64,000 nucleotides of DNA from Montifringilla adamsi. Its lineage: Eukaryota > Chordata > Aves > Passeriformes > Passeridae. The stretch is taken from assembly GCA_017590115.1 (NCBI GenBank), contig JAGGNK010006892.1, forward strand, positions 14,361,736-14,425,735, given 5' to 3'. The position numbers and the translations under genes were made by a program. Below, in pieces: positions 38,407-51,289 of this stretch. The notes under the pieces are model-generated. The model saw nothing but the letters and a program-made list of their open reading frames with translations. It was not told the DNA's origin and searched no databases. The stretch's first letter is position 1. Each line of letters opens with the position of its first letter.

Positions 38407-41400
38407 CTTAACACTACCTGAATTCAGCAACATTCGTTCATTGTTTTTATCTGGATTGAAATGTACGTTGAAATGTAGGCACTTATAAAATCTGTACAAC
38501 CTAACCTAGAAGTCACCTAAATTCATACCATATCAATAGCTATTTTAATTTGAATGAAGACCTGTATTTTGGAATTATCCATGTTTGAATAGTCAATATT
38601 ATTCTTTGAAACAGCATTGGTCTCAAGGACTGAAAATATATGAAAATATATGTGTCTGTGAAGACACTTGTCAGATGGACATAGAGGCTCAACAAACATT
38701 ACCTGAGTTTTTCAAAGCTACTTTCTCCACTAATGTAATCAATGCATACAATGCACTCCTTTTTGAATATTTTTCAGCATATTGTCTTTACCTTTTCTGT
38801 AGATGAGTAACAATAAAGTACTAAGGCAAGCAGGAAGTTAGAGATTTAAGGAAGCATTTCCCAAATATATTCAGCCCTTAATTTATATCTAAACAATCAT
38901 TTGGTATCCTCTCAGCACATCAAGCAGTAGAGCTTCACTTGGGGATCAAGTAGAATATGGTAGATGGCCAATGGTTGGGGGTTTTGTTCTCTTTTACGCC
39001 AAATCATCTCCTTTACAATCTGTAGCAAAATGTATTTCTTGCATTTGATTATTTGTATCCTCTGCAATTAAGCTAATTCATTCTGTAAATTTTCTTACAT
39101 GTTTCTTATTTGTTCACTATTTTTTTCTTTTGGTTTTCCTTTCAAATTGGGACATAAGACTATTTCTCTGTGAATTGACTTACTCTTCCACAGTGCCATT
39201 TGGACTGAAAATGTTCTGTAATCTGAACACTGACTGTGATCTGAAAAGGTATAAGACATTTCTCCGTGGTGTTTACTTTTGCTTTCCAGTTCCAGGACTG
39301 AATTTTGTATTTGTCAAGGGAAGAAATTTAAACTGAGTTAGGAATTTGTGAATTCAATTTTCAGGAGTTTATCTAATACTTTTGCCCAAACCTCTTTGAT
39401 TTCACTCATAACTGTCAATCACTCTTACACCTAGAGAAAAAATAGTATTTATAATCTTTGAGCATTTTTTACAGGTTAAAATATTTTGCCATCCTGAAAA
39501 CTCAAAAATTGAAAATTTTACCTAACAAAAAATTAGGAAATAATGAAAAAATAAATTGGAATATTGTTTTGACACTTTTTTTAATAGTTAACTTTGATTT
39601 TTTTTTAAGGTGGAATGTGGTTCGTCTGTAGTGTAGCACACAGAAATTCAGGAACTGCCATATTAGAGAAACCTCAAGGCCTGTCTTATTAATCATACTA
39701 TTTTTGACAGGTAGTTGATGCCAAATGCTTAAGGGAAAAGTGTTGATCTGTCTAGGAAGTGAATGTATGAAGCAGATGTACAGTTTTACTGTTTTTTTAA
39801 AAATCATCAAAAAATAATCCAAGATATATAATCTCTAAATTGATAAATTAAAATTGATACCAGAAAATTAAGTTACATGTTATGTAACAAGGCATTTAGC
39901 TGTATTTAACTTGTTAATAGTTGCTATTCAGTATTTGTAAAGTCAGATGCGATGTAAAATTATACCACACATAGATCAGATTTTAAAACATTTTTACTTT
40001 TTTTCTTTTCCCCCCCAAAACTCTGGGAATCTAATTTTTATGTGTGTGGCCCTGCCCAGCAACACCACTTACACTGCTCTGTAGAGTCTGTGCTCCATTA
40101 TTTCACCTGACATTTCTTACTGTCCCTGTCTTGTTTCTTACTGCAGGGGGTTTTTTTGGCACATTACTCTGCTGCTTACACAGCCATATGTAAATGGAAT
40201 GGGGGAACTAATCCAGCTGAAAGAATAAAGGGAGAGGGAGAAGAGGAGCAAGTAAAAAGTTGTTTAAGCAAGCACTGGTGGTTAATAAATATGGTATTAG
40301 CATTCCAGCCTCATCTCAAACAGCACCTGATAGAGGCTTCCTGTTACCTGTTAGGAAAGAAGCACCCCTTAATGTACTAGTGCCTTCCACGTCTGGAATT
40401 TGGAGGTATCCACCTTCATGAGCATGACAAAGTGTCTGTCCCTGTAAAAACGTCACCGAATGCATTTGAGATGATCCTGCTACAGCTTGAAGTTTTTCTA
40501 TCCCTATGGCCAGCCATCTTTCAGGTAAGTGTTGCCAGCTGTCTGATACACTGTTCATTATAGTGGACTTGAGCTGAAATTGTAGGCTGGAGTAAATGGG
40601 ACCTGAGCATGTATTTCTTGTTCCCAGATCATCTTTGGATTAGGGTAAAGTTACCCTGTCAAGGAGATAACTCAGCTACCAAGCAGGTAGTCGATGAATT
40701 AAACACACTGAGTCATGATAGTAAAATTAACACAAAACTTTGAGCAAAAACTTTGAATATAGATTCACTTTTTTCCCAAAGTTGTGGTCCAAAGTTGTGT
40801 GATATAGTCAATTTTATCTCTTTTCAGGCCAGAATAAAGAAGGCCACAGCTCCCCAGTTAATCTCTCAAGCAAAATGTAATCCCAAAGTAAAAGCAAGGT
40901 CAGCTTGCTCATTCAGCAAACAAATACAGTAAACTGCTGTACATGCCTGAAGGTCAGGCAGCCTTGCAGTGATAGTGTGATCTCAGAGAAAACCTCTTGC
41001 GTTTAAAAACAACTCTCCTGCAGCCAGCCAGCTTCTGTTCCTGTTGGAATCCTGTTTAAACCTACTAGCAGTGAACTGCTCCCTTGAGTCCTTCCCAGCA
41101 CCAGTGACTGATTAGATACAGGCTGGAATAAGTTGCTCCCACAGGTCCTGGTGGTGCTTCTCACACTGTGACAGTTCCTGCAAGTCATTGGTTAAATCTG
41201 TAGCATAGCAAGATTGCTTTGTTGCCCAGCAATAAAGAAATCTGTTAGAAATTGTACTCTCCCACAGAGAAATTTAAGACAACTGTACATCTTATCAGCT
41301 TCTAGATGAGACACATATATGAGATCATTTTTGGTTTGGCTTCTGGTGGTTTGTTTTTTGTTTTTAGGGGTTTTTTTTCCTGGTATATTTTTTCCTAATA

Positions 41401-44400
41401 TTAAGGACTGTAAAGGGAATTTAAGAAGGGTTTCTCTTTGAATATCACACCAAAGGCAGATACTTGATGTTAACACATTTAACACATCATTCTGTGATGC
41501 AGTGCAATTTATTTCAGTCAGTATGTTCCAAAGCAGGTGACAAAACCTAGAGATTAAAATCAGTAGAAGCCTTAAGTACTTACCACCTTCAAAAATAAAG
41601 CCATTTTTATACAGGTGTCTATGAAATATACAGCCTACAAAGTCTTGATCTTCACAACATCTCAGTTTCTGCACTGGGGAAAATGTTTACCTACTTCACA
41701 TGGGTAATGTAATGTAATATGAGTTAAATTTTAAGCACTGTGAATTCTCAAACGAAGGAAACTCTTCAAGTATAAATTTCCAGGATTACTTGTGTATTGT
41801 CACACGGAGTCCCAGTTATCCTATGGCAGAAATGTGAGCAGGACAAATCCCCAAAGCAAGTGATGTTCATTAGATGTTCCAATTCTAGAAAAATTGGGAC
41901 ACTGTGGTCATTTTTTTTTTATAAGGCAAAGGACCAAATGTACTGTTTGTAGGGACAGGACTAGAAAGTCCAACCCAACCTTAAAGCCAGATACCCATAC
42001 AACAGCTCTGCAAATCTGCTCACATGATCACCTGGTGCTCCCAGAGGCATCCTGCATGCAACTTACATTGCCATGTACAATGTACAAAGCAGACCATGAG
42101 CAAACCCAGCAGCCTACAGTGTTTGCACAGTGGGACCCACGTGCCTGAGCCTAGCTAGGCTGGGGATGAATGCCTCTATTAGTATATATGGGAAATGGCA
42201 TGACATTTGAAAAAACTATGATGATGCAGAAGCACCTGGAACCCAGGGTCCTGGGATGTCCTAAGTCCTGTGTCCAGTTCCTCTGGACATAATCAAACCT
42301 GAAACTATAAGGTCACAAGAACTTACTAATTCAGCTTTTTGCAGATTAACTTACTTGATGAGTACTCAGTGGAGAACTGCAACCACTTGAGATACTTTTT
42401 CTCAAACTAGCCCAATCATGGCACGCTATGCTGAGTGCGATGAATGCAGAACACAGTGAGGAGAGCATCCTCAGACATGTGCACACACTTTCTAAGACAC
42501 ATCAGGTTTCAGTGAAGCCCTAAAATAGAGAGGCCAGTTTGGGGAAGAGAGAATAGACTGGCCATGGTCCAAGTGTGAAGGGATCTCTGAGCTATCTCTG
42601 AGCCTGTGTATAGAAAATAGGCCTGGTGAGAGAAGTTTGCTTATAATATCTCAATAACCTGATTACATTTGCTTGATCTCTCTGTGTCAAAAAATGTATT
42701 CTTTCTCAGTACTTATCATGTCTCAAAAAAAAAAAAAATTAAGAAATAATCACCTCCTCATGTTTATTTCTACTTTTGCTTTCTTATTTAACCAAGTGGG
42801 ATCTTTATATGATTTGGTCCTGAACTAGGTCACCTAAACTTGTCTGGTGGCCACACTTACACAAGGTACTACCATGCATTTCAGTGGAATGTAAATAGTT
42901 TTGCACTGGAAAGAATGTGAGCACAGATAAAATTGGTCATACAGATATCTGCAAGACTGAGTATCACAATTGAAACCTGGTGTGCTGTTAATCAATTTTG
43001 AGCCATCAAGGTGTTTTATTTCAGGGACTAAACTGATCAGCTTTGATTAGCTTTGGTTTGTTAACCAGTTGACTGACTAGAGAATAGATTCCCTGTTTTC
43101 AGTTAAGAAGAGAAAAAGAACAAGGAAGTTTATGTTTAAATTAAGAAAAGATAATTCAAAGGAGATTTTCTGCTATAGTAAGAGAAAATGCCTGATATTA
43201 GGGACCCACAATTAAGCATTTGGTGAGTACAACCATCACTAAGTCTAGAACACAGATGATAGAAAACCAAATGCAACATAATCTGTCCTTACGCGGAAGG
43301 AAAGAAGAAAGAAGATGCATCAGCAATGTGAGGAACTAGGATGTGCCAACGTGCAGAGCAAGTGCACTGGCAAGATTAAAGTCTTCATTCAACAGCATGG
43401 CAACATCACCATCACTGCTTCATGCTTCTGCTCTTTGTGGGACATGCCTAAGACAGAGTGTTTGGATGATGGGGAGATGGCTGGTCAAAATACACTGAGG
43501 ACTGAAGCTATTATCTCTGGCATGGGTTGTACACTAGTATCCTCCACACCATTCGCTTCAGTGTATGTGAAGACAGAAGGATGAACAGTATTAAAAGGAA
43601 AAAATGCTTCCATCAGCACACAAAATTGGCTGTATTTGAGTGAGCAGCAGATTGAGCTGGGAGAAGGAGATGGGTTGCACAAACAGAAAGAGATCTAGCT
43701 GCACTTGCAGTAAGTGGCCAGGTTGGAGTGGAAATTCCTTTCCTGTGTGGAAAACACACACTTTTTGTTGTGTATATGGCAATTCTCTCATTTATTCTAC
43801 ATCCCTATAGCCTCACATATCATTGCGTCTCTCTTATCCTAATCTCAAATCTTTTAGCAAATATGCTGCCATAGGTTGCCTTTTAAAATACTACTTTAGC
43901 ACCAATAGTCAAACTCCTTGCTTAATTACTTTATTTTCTGCCACAACTGGGGGCTTAGCAGAGACATTACATAAAGTCACCTGTAAGGAACCTAATGAAT
44001 AATTGATCCCTTCCACAATGCCAGCATGTCCTGTTCTTCCTGAGAGTGCAGGCTGATTTGTTTTGATCTGCCATTTCCCAGGTCCGTGCTGTTTTCCCCA
44101 ATGAACTGAGCTCATCGCCCTGCCACAGGGGCAGGCCCAGCCCACCAAAGGGCCACAAAACTGTCAAAATAGAGGCCTGGGGGCGACAGTGGCTTCATTC
44201 CCTTTGAGGACTCTGGCAATTGGACGTTATTTTTAAGGAGAGTGCTGGTGCACTATGGCTTTGCCCTCTGCAGAGGGCGTCTTCGCCTCCGGGAGTACTG
44301 GGAAGTGGTCACTGAGTGCTGCAAGTCCCAGTGGTTTTCAACAGTGCATGAGTCTGAATGATCCACCTCGTTTCCGTATTATGAAAAAAGTTAGGAGTCT

Positions 44401-45731
44401 AAGGCTACACAATCAACACAATCAGTTTTAATTTGTCGGCAAAGTAATTGATTTACACAATCCTGTAACTGATGTGTACTCAAGAAGAGAGCATTTAAAT
44501 ACTCAGAAGTATATTAGATTTTGATATGTATAGTAAAGAGGTTCAGTCTACACTGATCCATCTGTTCACACCTGGAAATGTCAGGGCTGAGAATGGTCTC
44601 CCAAGACAGAATCCATTCTTCCAACAGGACTGAGCGTCACTTACCTTAATGGCAACTTCGCCAGGATTCCCCCAGGTGTATTTACTCTTACAGACACTTC
44701 TCCAATGGGCAATACATTTGAAAGGCAATAGTGTAATTTTAATCATTCTTTTTCAATTTATTCTTTCTTCTGGGTCACATTCACCATATCTTCAACAGAG
44801 GTGTTGTAGTCATCCCTGCCCATCCTTGTTGCCTTGTGATACTTGGTATCTCAGTAGCTGCATGTTGCTCTGAAAAATTGGTGGTGGACATGGCACATAA
44901 TTCTAGCTAGAAATGGATACTGTTTAGTAAGACAGCAGTTACCAGAATGTAGGCTGAAAAATACTGTGTTTAATTTAAAACTTTATTGGCAGATTTCACA
45001 CTTTATACTTAGCAAAAACTGTTTCTTGCCAAGTGAACTTTCAGAAGACCATACTGTGCAAAATGGGTGAAAAATACACATAAATCTGTGAACATAGACT
45101 GCAGTCCATCCAGACAGTGTGAATGTTTAACCTAGAGAAGAGTTGCCTGTGAGAAGCACTGTATTTACTGTTATAAAACATTCTTTGTGTATTTCAGAAT
45201 CACTCCAGGGAAACCTATCCCAGCATCCTCAGATGCAAATCATTTTGAGAGCATGATAAAAGTTTTGGTTAATCAAAAATTAAAAATATATATTCCATAT
45301 TCTCTTATGGATCTGCTACTTCTTCCAACATATGTTTGAGGATCAGAGGAATAGATAGAACAGAGAGGAAAACAGCACATTGTAGAATTGTGGGAAAAGC
45401 TTATATTATACAAAGAAATGCAGTAAGGCCATCAAAGACAACTCTTATTCTTTCTCTAAACTTGTGGAAAGCAATAGAAAATTGCTCTCTGAGCTTAAAT
45501 GAATGGGTGAATGGCATAGAGAGATCAAGCTTGAATGAAGTCTTAGTCAAAAAATGCCTTCAAAAATTACAGAGGACTTCTTAATATCCAAAGTTATTTG
45601 ATGTAGAATGAGAGGAATTACAGTAAAAAATGGTTTGGAGATCATCACTTCACAGTCAGATAGTTGTGCTGCACAGAGAAATAATGATGAAGGAAGAACA
45701 TTCATCAGCCTGTTTTTTCTTGGAGGCTGGA

Positions 45732-45752
45732 GCTGCTGCTGCTGCTGCTGCT
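45732..45752. repeat. (GCT)7 microsatellite
   Basis: Seven perfect GCT units in intergenic DNA. Confidence 0.95.
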
Positions 45753-47099
45753 TATATAGGAGTACGTGGCCTGCCTTTGCATTTGTCCCAGTTTAGCAGG
45801 TTCAAAGACCCATATGGAACTGGTCACAAACATATCTACCTAGGAAGACACCGTGGTACATGTACCTAGTATCCCAAATCCCAGGTGTTCTAGACAATGT
45901 ATTTTTTAAAGTTACACATTTCTTCGTAGTTATACAATTACAAATCTATTTCTACTCACCTTCCAGATAATGACTGGGAGTAACTGTAAAGTAAAAAGTA
46001 ACTGTGGTCACTTACTTGATTGTTAAGTTGCAAAATACTGCACCTTCATTTACTCAGCTGAAGCTAGGGCATGTCTTCTAATATTGTGATTATTTCACTA
46101 GAATACACTGTTTTTTACTGTAGTTGAATATGCAATCTAATTGGTCCAATCTCCTACTGTTGTATAACTGTTTTCAGAACAATTAAGCTTTTATTGAAAT
46201 TCCCTGTATTTTTTTAGTTAATTTGCTTGACTTGAAAAGCTGGGCAGACTAATTCTAATTCCACATGATAGAGAAAAAACCTGAATGTTATGCAGAACTG
46301 ACATATGGTTTAAAATTGCTTCAACACAAAATATTCAAGTTATGTAGCCACAATAATGAGATAGCCAAATGCCTTGTAGTATCTAAATCTACTAGCTCAG
46401 AAGGATCTATTCCTATCTTATCTTTTACCCTTAAAAGTCCTGGGAAAAATAATGTAAGGGAAGTTTTACCTAAACAGAGATGAAATTAAATAAAACTATA
46501 TGTAATTATAACAAGTGCAATAAGCATACTGGTCATTCATTGGAGTATTTCCCTTGGCCGGGGGAAGCCTCAGACCTGGTTCCAAATTTGTGCATAGTGG
46601 ATCACTTTCAGTTCAGATTTAATATAGACCAAGCATGAACAAAGCACTGCATTTCTATCACACTACCATAGCACTTTATACAGCCTCTTTTATAATTATA
46701 ATTATAATTATATGGCTATAATTTTTAATATTGTCTATAGGAGGCCAAAGTATGCTTGATTCTGCAAGAAGTCAAAAGTAGCTTGATAATACTTGATCCA
46801 ATATCAAATCCTCTAGGACAGAGTCCACCTTCACATCTTTAACATACATTTGAAGTTTCAGAGTAGTTTTGTGTGAGCTCATGACTTTCCATCACCTGTA
46901 TTGTGATGCAATACTGTGGTCCTCAAAGTGGAGAATCACAGCAAGGTACCACAAGAATGACAAGGGTGTGTTAATGCCAAAGATGGATCACCTCCTGTCT
47001 AGGGAGACTGGAGAGAAAAGAGCAAGGCTGTCTGGAGAGAACTAAAGATTAATTACCTTAATAAAAATTATACCCCTGAGAGGAACCTGACATGCTAAT

Positions 47100-47420
47100 A
47101 TCAAATTGCCTCTGTGTAGTGAACAGCTGCAGCATGTGCAGAAATGCATTGGTCAAGGTGACCAATGAACAAATTTTGTGCAACTTTTTCTTTGCTGTCG
47201 CTTGTATAAAAGCCTGCAAACACTCCGAAGAGAGGTGCCGGCTTCAGGAAGCCTAGCATCTCTTTCTGTGCAGAATGTCTTTAAAGGCTAGAAGTTGGAT
47301 CTGGGCTCTCTGCGTCCATTGACAAACAAGCAGAGGAAGCTTGTCTTCAGAAATCACCCAATGGATTTAATTTGCATGCTTTGGCTTGGTTTGGTTTTAA
47401 TTAAAGCACCTGAGTAACAA
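47100..47420 (+). other. Possible degraded LTR or promoter-like segment
   Basis: Contains a CCAAT-like GACCAATGAAC, then CTTGTATAAAAGCCTGC (TATA box near 47204-47209) and, about 200 bp on, TTAATTAAAGC as a possible weak poly(A) signal. The order resembles an LTR U3-R-U5, but I found no convincing ends or target duplication. Confidence 0.3.
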
Positions 47421-48339
47421 TTCCAGCTGCACCGTATAAAGACCGAGAATGATTAAAGAAACCAGAATGTTTCTGAGCTAGTGCACTGTGAAAATTACTT
47501 AAATAGGGACAGTTTCAAGTCAATTTTCCTTCTCATAATAGAACATGGTACATGGAAAGTTCATTATGTAATCTTAGGGTGCAAGAGAAGTTTTTGTTGT
47601 GTGGTAACTGATCGTTATTATTATATCTCCTTAAAAACTGTTGGTTTTCTAATGGAAATATAAATTAGTATCTTCTATCCATATTTATTCTTCTAAATAC
47701 ATAGTTTTATTTTTGGCAACAGTAATTAGGAGCTGCCAGTAAGTTCATTAGGAACTATCAGGTGTCACGTTTGAAAATCAGTTGATTACTCAATATCTAT
47801 CTTAGAATCTCATTCTTAGCCTAACAACATGAGAGAAAATCTATCTGATCTGAATAAAGCATTTCAGAGTTTGTCTGGGATATTGAGAGCTAACTTTACC
47901 TAGGGTAGGATTAAAGCATAGATATTATATCCTAGGGACTGCTGTATACCTCCTGCAAAAATGTTCTTAAAAAAACCCTCGGATTTGTATTTAAAACTTA
48001 AAAAGCAAATGTCCAGTCATGTGGCTCTGAAGGAAATACTGCAATCATAAATTAGGTGCGACAGACTGAGGGTGTGTAATCTCTAAGCCTAAACAAGAAA
48101 TGTGAGCCGTGAGCGGAAACCACTTAGTGAAAGAACTATGTGAACAAAAGAATTCACAGATGACTTCTTCCAGACTAAGGCCCATGAACAGAGTGCCTTG
48201 GCTACAGAGGAGTACTATCTATGCATATCTCTTCCTGCTCCTGCTTCTGCTCTGAAGGGAAATGGGGATTCCTGTAGTCACTTCTTTGTTCCTGAGTGGA
48301 GTCATCCCCTGAGGCGTGTCTGGGAGTAGATAACAGAGG

Positions 48340-48453
48340 GTGCTCAGGCACGCGTGTGATTCTTGGGCGTGACCTGTTGGGGCCTGCAGTTAGAGTTCAA
48401 TGATCCTTGTGTGTCCCTTCCAATTCAGGATATTCAATGATTCTATGATATTG
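48340..48453 (+). repeat. CR1 LINE 3' end, short fragment
   Basis: The end reads GAGTTCAATGATCCTTGTG, TCCCTTCCAATTCAGGATATTC and AATGATTCTATGAT, a typical CR1 3' terminus in plus orientation. The part before it (GATTCTTGGGCGTGACCTG) also fits CR1. The left boundary is approximate. Confidence 0.85.
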
Positions 48454-49009
48454 TTTCTGCCAGGATAGTGGAGAAGGCAGTTCCTGCCACCACTACTCCA
48501 GCAGAGAACCCACAGAAAAGCTGGAATCCCCTGTCATGATATACCTGAGTCCACAGACTGCTTCAATGGCTAGGAGATGATGCTGCACAAATTCATGGAT
48601 GGTGCACTGGGATTAGTCAGACAGGTCTTTTAAACTGAGAATTTGCTGACCCCCACTACAGCATTGGAAGGATTAGGGAATCCTCTGAGACTTTGCAGGA
48701 TAAAAATTTACAGGATTATGAGAATATCTTAAAATAAACAGAACCCCTGACAGTTCATGCTTAGTATAAGCAGTCATGAATCTTCAGTCCTCACGTGATG
48801 TTTAGAAAATGAACACCCCCTTTTCTCACTTCTCCACTTAAATACAACTGTGCCTAAAGACCTTTAACTCCTATCACACGATTCAAATGATCATAAAATT
48901 GGAGTAACAGATTGTATTATTTTTCAGGGAACTAGAATGGTGTAAACCCTGTTATATCACACAGATAATGAAATAAGCAAAGACTTATCTTTCCTATGAG
49001 CTGCAGACG
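48454..49009. other. Flank without recognised genes
   Basis: About 0.55 kb; nothing recognised. Confidence 0.65.
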
Positions 49010-51073
49010 GTAAAGGGACATCTTATGCTGAAGATCTCTGGACAAAGCATAAAGGAAATGTGGGTGTTACCACTGTGGGAACCTATCACAGACCAGCAAA
49101 CCAAAAGTTGTAACTAATTGTGGTCAGGTAGACAAACGGTTAAGAGCCACTATTTGATAATAATGTAGATTATTAATTAGGCTTGTTATTTGTTGGGGAA
49201 ATAACACAATGGGACACAGACTGTCCAGTCTGTGAAAAATTTTTGATGCAGCAGGAGCAAGCAATCTTCTACAGGATATTTTGAACCAACTAAGGAACTG
49301 GTTGAAAATGTGAAGTGAGGGGGACACCTAGGAAGGAGGAAATAGAAAATAGGAATTCCAGATTTTTGGGAAGTTAAAGCAGTCAGAAACTGGAGGCAAG
49401 ATACCAGGTCCTCAGTAATGTACGTACACAAATGTAAACTGTTTCATTGTGTAGGAGAGACAATAAATGCACAACCTGGTTAAACCTTGAGTTCTTCAAC
49501 AACAAGGAAACACATAGAAAGTGCAAAATAGGTCAAATTACCAAAGAAGAAATAAAAATATATATCATAAATATAAAGGTATAAAAATCAGAGAGGCCAA
49601 GACCCACAAAAAATACCTCAATACATTAGCAATACAGTGCTAAGAAAATAATTAGCCCACTGGCCAATACACAAGGAAGTTATCAGCAGACCTGATAGTT
49701 TAATGCCTTTTCTTTTGCATCAGCTTTTACCATCAAGGTCAGTTGCAATCAGATGGTAGCACAAGACCCATAGCTAAAGGATTAAGTATTCAGCCAAGAA
49801 AAAGCACAAGCAGACTAGAAAAGACATTGAATTGTGAACTCTCAAACTGTCTGAACCTAACAAACCTCTGTCTAGTATATGGGTGAAGTATTTAGTACCT
49901 AGCTCTGAAAAATTCTGAAAAGTATAGAGAGATTAGAAAAGGGAAAACATTTAAAATGGGGAAAGATAAATCACAAAATGATAAACCAATCAGTCTTTTC
50001 CTGTAAAAATGTTGGAACAAACAACTTGTAAGAATCAGAAAGAAGAAAAGTTATAGCTAGCATAAAACAAATCATAGCAAGCTAGTTTAATTGTTCTCTG
50101 CATCAGATTAATTGGTTTTACAGATGAAGAACTGGTTGATGTTTTGTATACTGACTCAAGTAATGGGTTTGATATTCCCGTATGTGAGAGCCTAATAAAT
50201 AACCTGGAGAAAGATGCCCTGGATGAAACTACTGTAATGCAAAACTGCACTAATACAGTTTTTATTGACTTTTTGGACAGTATTAACTGGAGTCCTGCAA
50301 GGTCAGGGTTCAGTATTCTTCCCTATTTCAAAAGGTATCTGAGTAGTTAAATAGAAACTTCAACATTGCACAAAAATGGAAGAGATTTTAGCTGTGTTTA
50401 GTCAGAATTAGTATTTAAAAAATTAAATCAGAGAAATCATCTGAAGGGAAGAAAAAAAAAAAGGATAAAACTCAACAGGGAAAAGATGCTACCTTCAGAC
50501 AAAAATATATAAATATAGGATGGAGAAAAATAAAGTGCTCGGGTCACTGTTCTGCAAAGAAGGATGTGGGACTTCTGGTGTATTGCCAACATACAGTGGT
50601 GTTACAAACACCCCAGCACCAGTGGAGTGGATGCACAGTAATACAGTCTGCTTGACACAGGAAACAGACACATATGGATGGCTCTGACATATATATGCTC
50701 ATCTAATACAATGTCATGTTCAATTTAAGGCTCTGAACAAGGTCATGTATCAACTAGCAAGAGTCCAGAGAAAACCAGAAGAATTATTGGAATTGTAGAA
50801 AGTAAGGATTGAAAGAAATAAGAAATATAGTTTGTTTATATTTGTTCTGAAAAAGCAATAAATATTCAAACTGGATTTAGAAGAAAGTTTTGAATGTTGC
50901 AGGTGTTGAAGTGTTGGAATAAAACTCTTGAGGCTGTAGAGGTTGTTTAAAACCAAGCTAACTAAAGTTTTAAAGAGCAGTTTGGATATGATAAAGATAG
51001 AATTCATTTTGCACTGGTCCAAAGCAACGGTCTATAGGACCTTGAGAAATCTCTCTCAGCCTTAACATTCCAT
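49010..51073 (+). repeat. Ancient CR1/L3-like LINE remnant (about 2 kb)
   Basis: A long, heavily mutated stretch that follows the order of an old CR1/L3-type LINE in plus orientation. Landmarks: GTGGGAACCTATCACAGACC near 49076, TCTTCTACAGGATATTTTGAACC near 49267, ATCACAAAATGATAAACCA near 49970 (a CR1-type reverse transcriptase segment), GAGTCCAGAGAAAACCAGAAG near 50760, GTTGGAATAAAACTCTTGAGG near 50913, and an end resembling GACCTTGAGAAATC and CAGCCTTAACATTCC near 51038-51070. All frames are broken. The family assignment is from memory of such elements in amniotes and should be tested by a repeat search; edges are approximate. Confidence 0.6.
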
Positions 51074-51201
51074 GTCTTCTTCACATCTTCACAACCTAAT
51101 TAGTTCTATGAGATTTCAGCTTAGTGAACCAGAGGATGGGATCACTCTCTGTCCTAATTACTCCACCTTTACAAATGCTTCCAAAATATCCTTTCTTTTC
51201 C

Positions 51202-51232
51202 TTTTTTTTTTTTTTTTTTTTTTTTTTTTCAA

Positions 51233-51288
<56 letters not shown>
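51202..51288. repeat. Twin poly-T tract
   Basis: A run of 28 T (51202-51229), then CAAAAAA, then 52 T (51237-51288). It directly follows the 3' region of the old LINE remnant, at about 130 bp. Such lengths are prone to sequencing and assembly error. Confidence 0.9.

Positions 51289-51289
<1 letters not shown>

Larger units (their letters stand above)
38407..48339. other. Gene-poor upstream flank
   Basis: About 10 kb in which I recognise no host exon. Local items: (GCT)7 at 45732-45752, an AT-type simple repeat near 46690-46713, a 16-bp palindrome GCCCTCTGCAGAGGGC at 44263-44278, and a promoter- or LTR-like stretch near 47100-47420. The longest open frame (41192-41674, minus, 160 codons) starts with GTG and has no recognisable domain. 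Confidence 0.65.

Noticed and set aside
45100..45620. Possible old LINE (TTTAACCTAGAGAAGAG)
   Set aside because: Only one short stretch resembles CR1, and the rest could not be matched.
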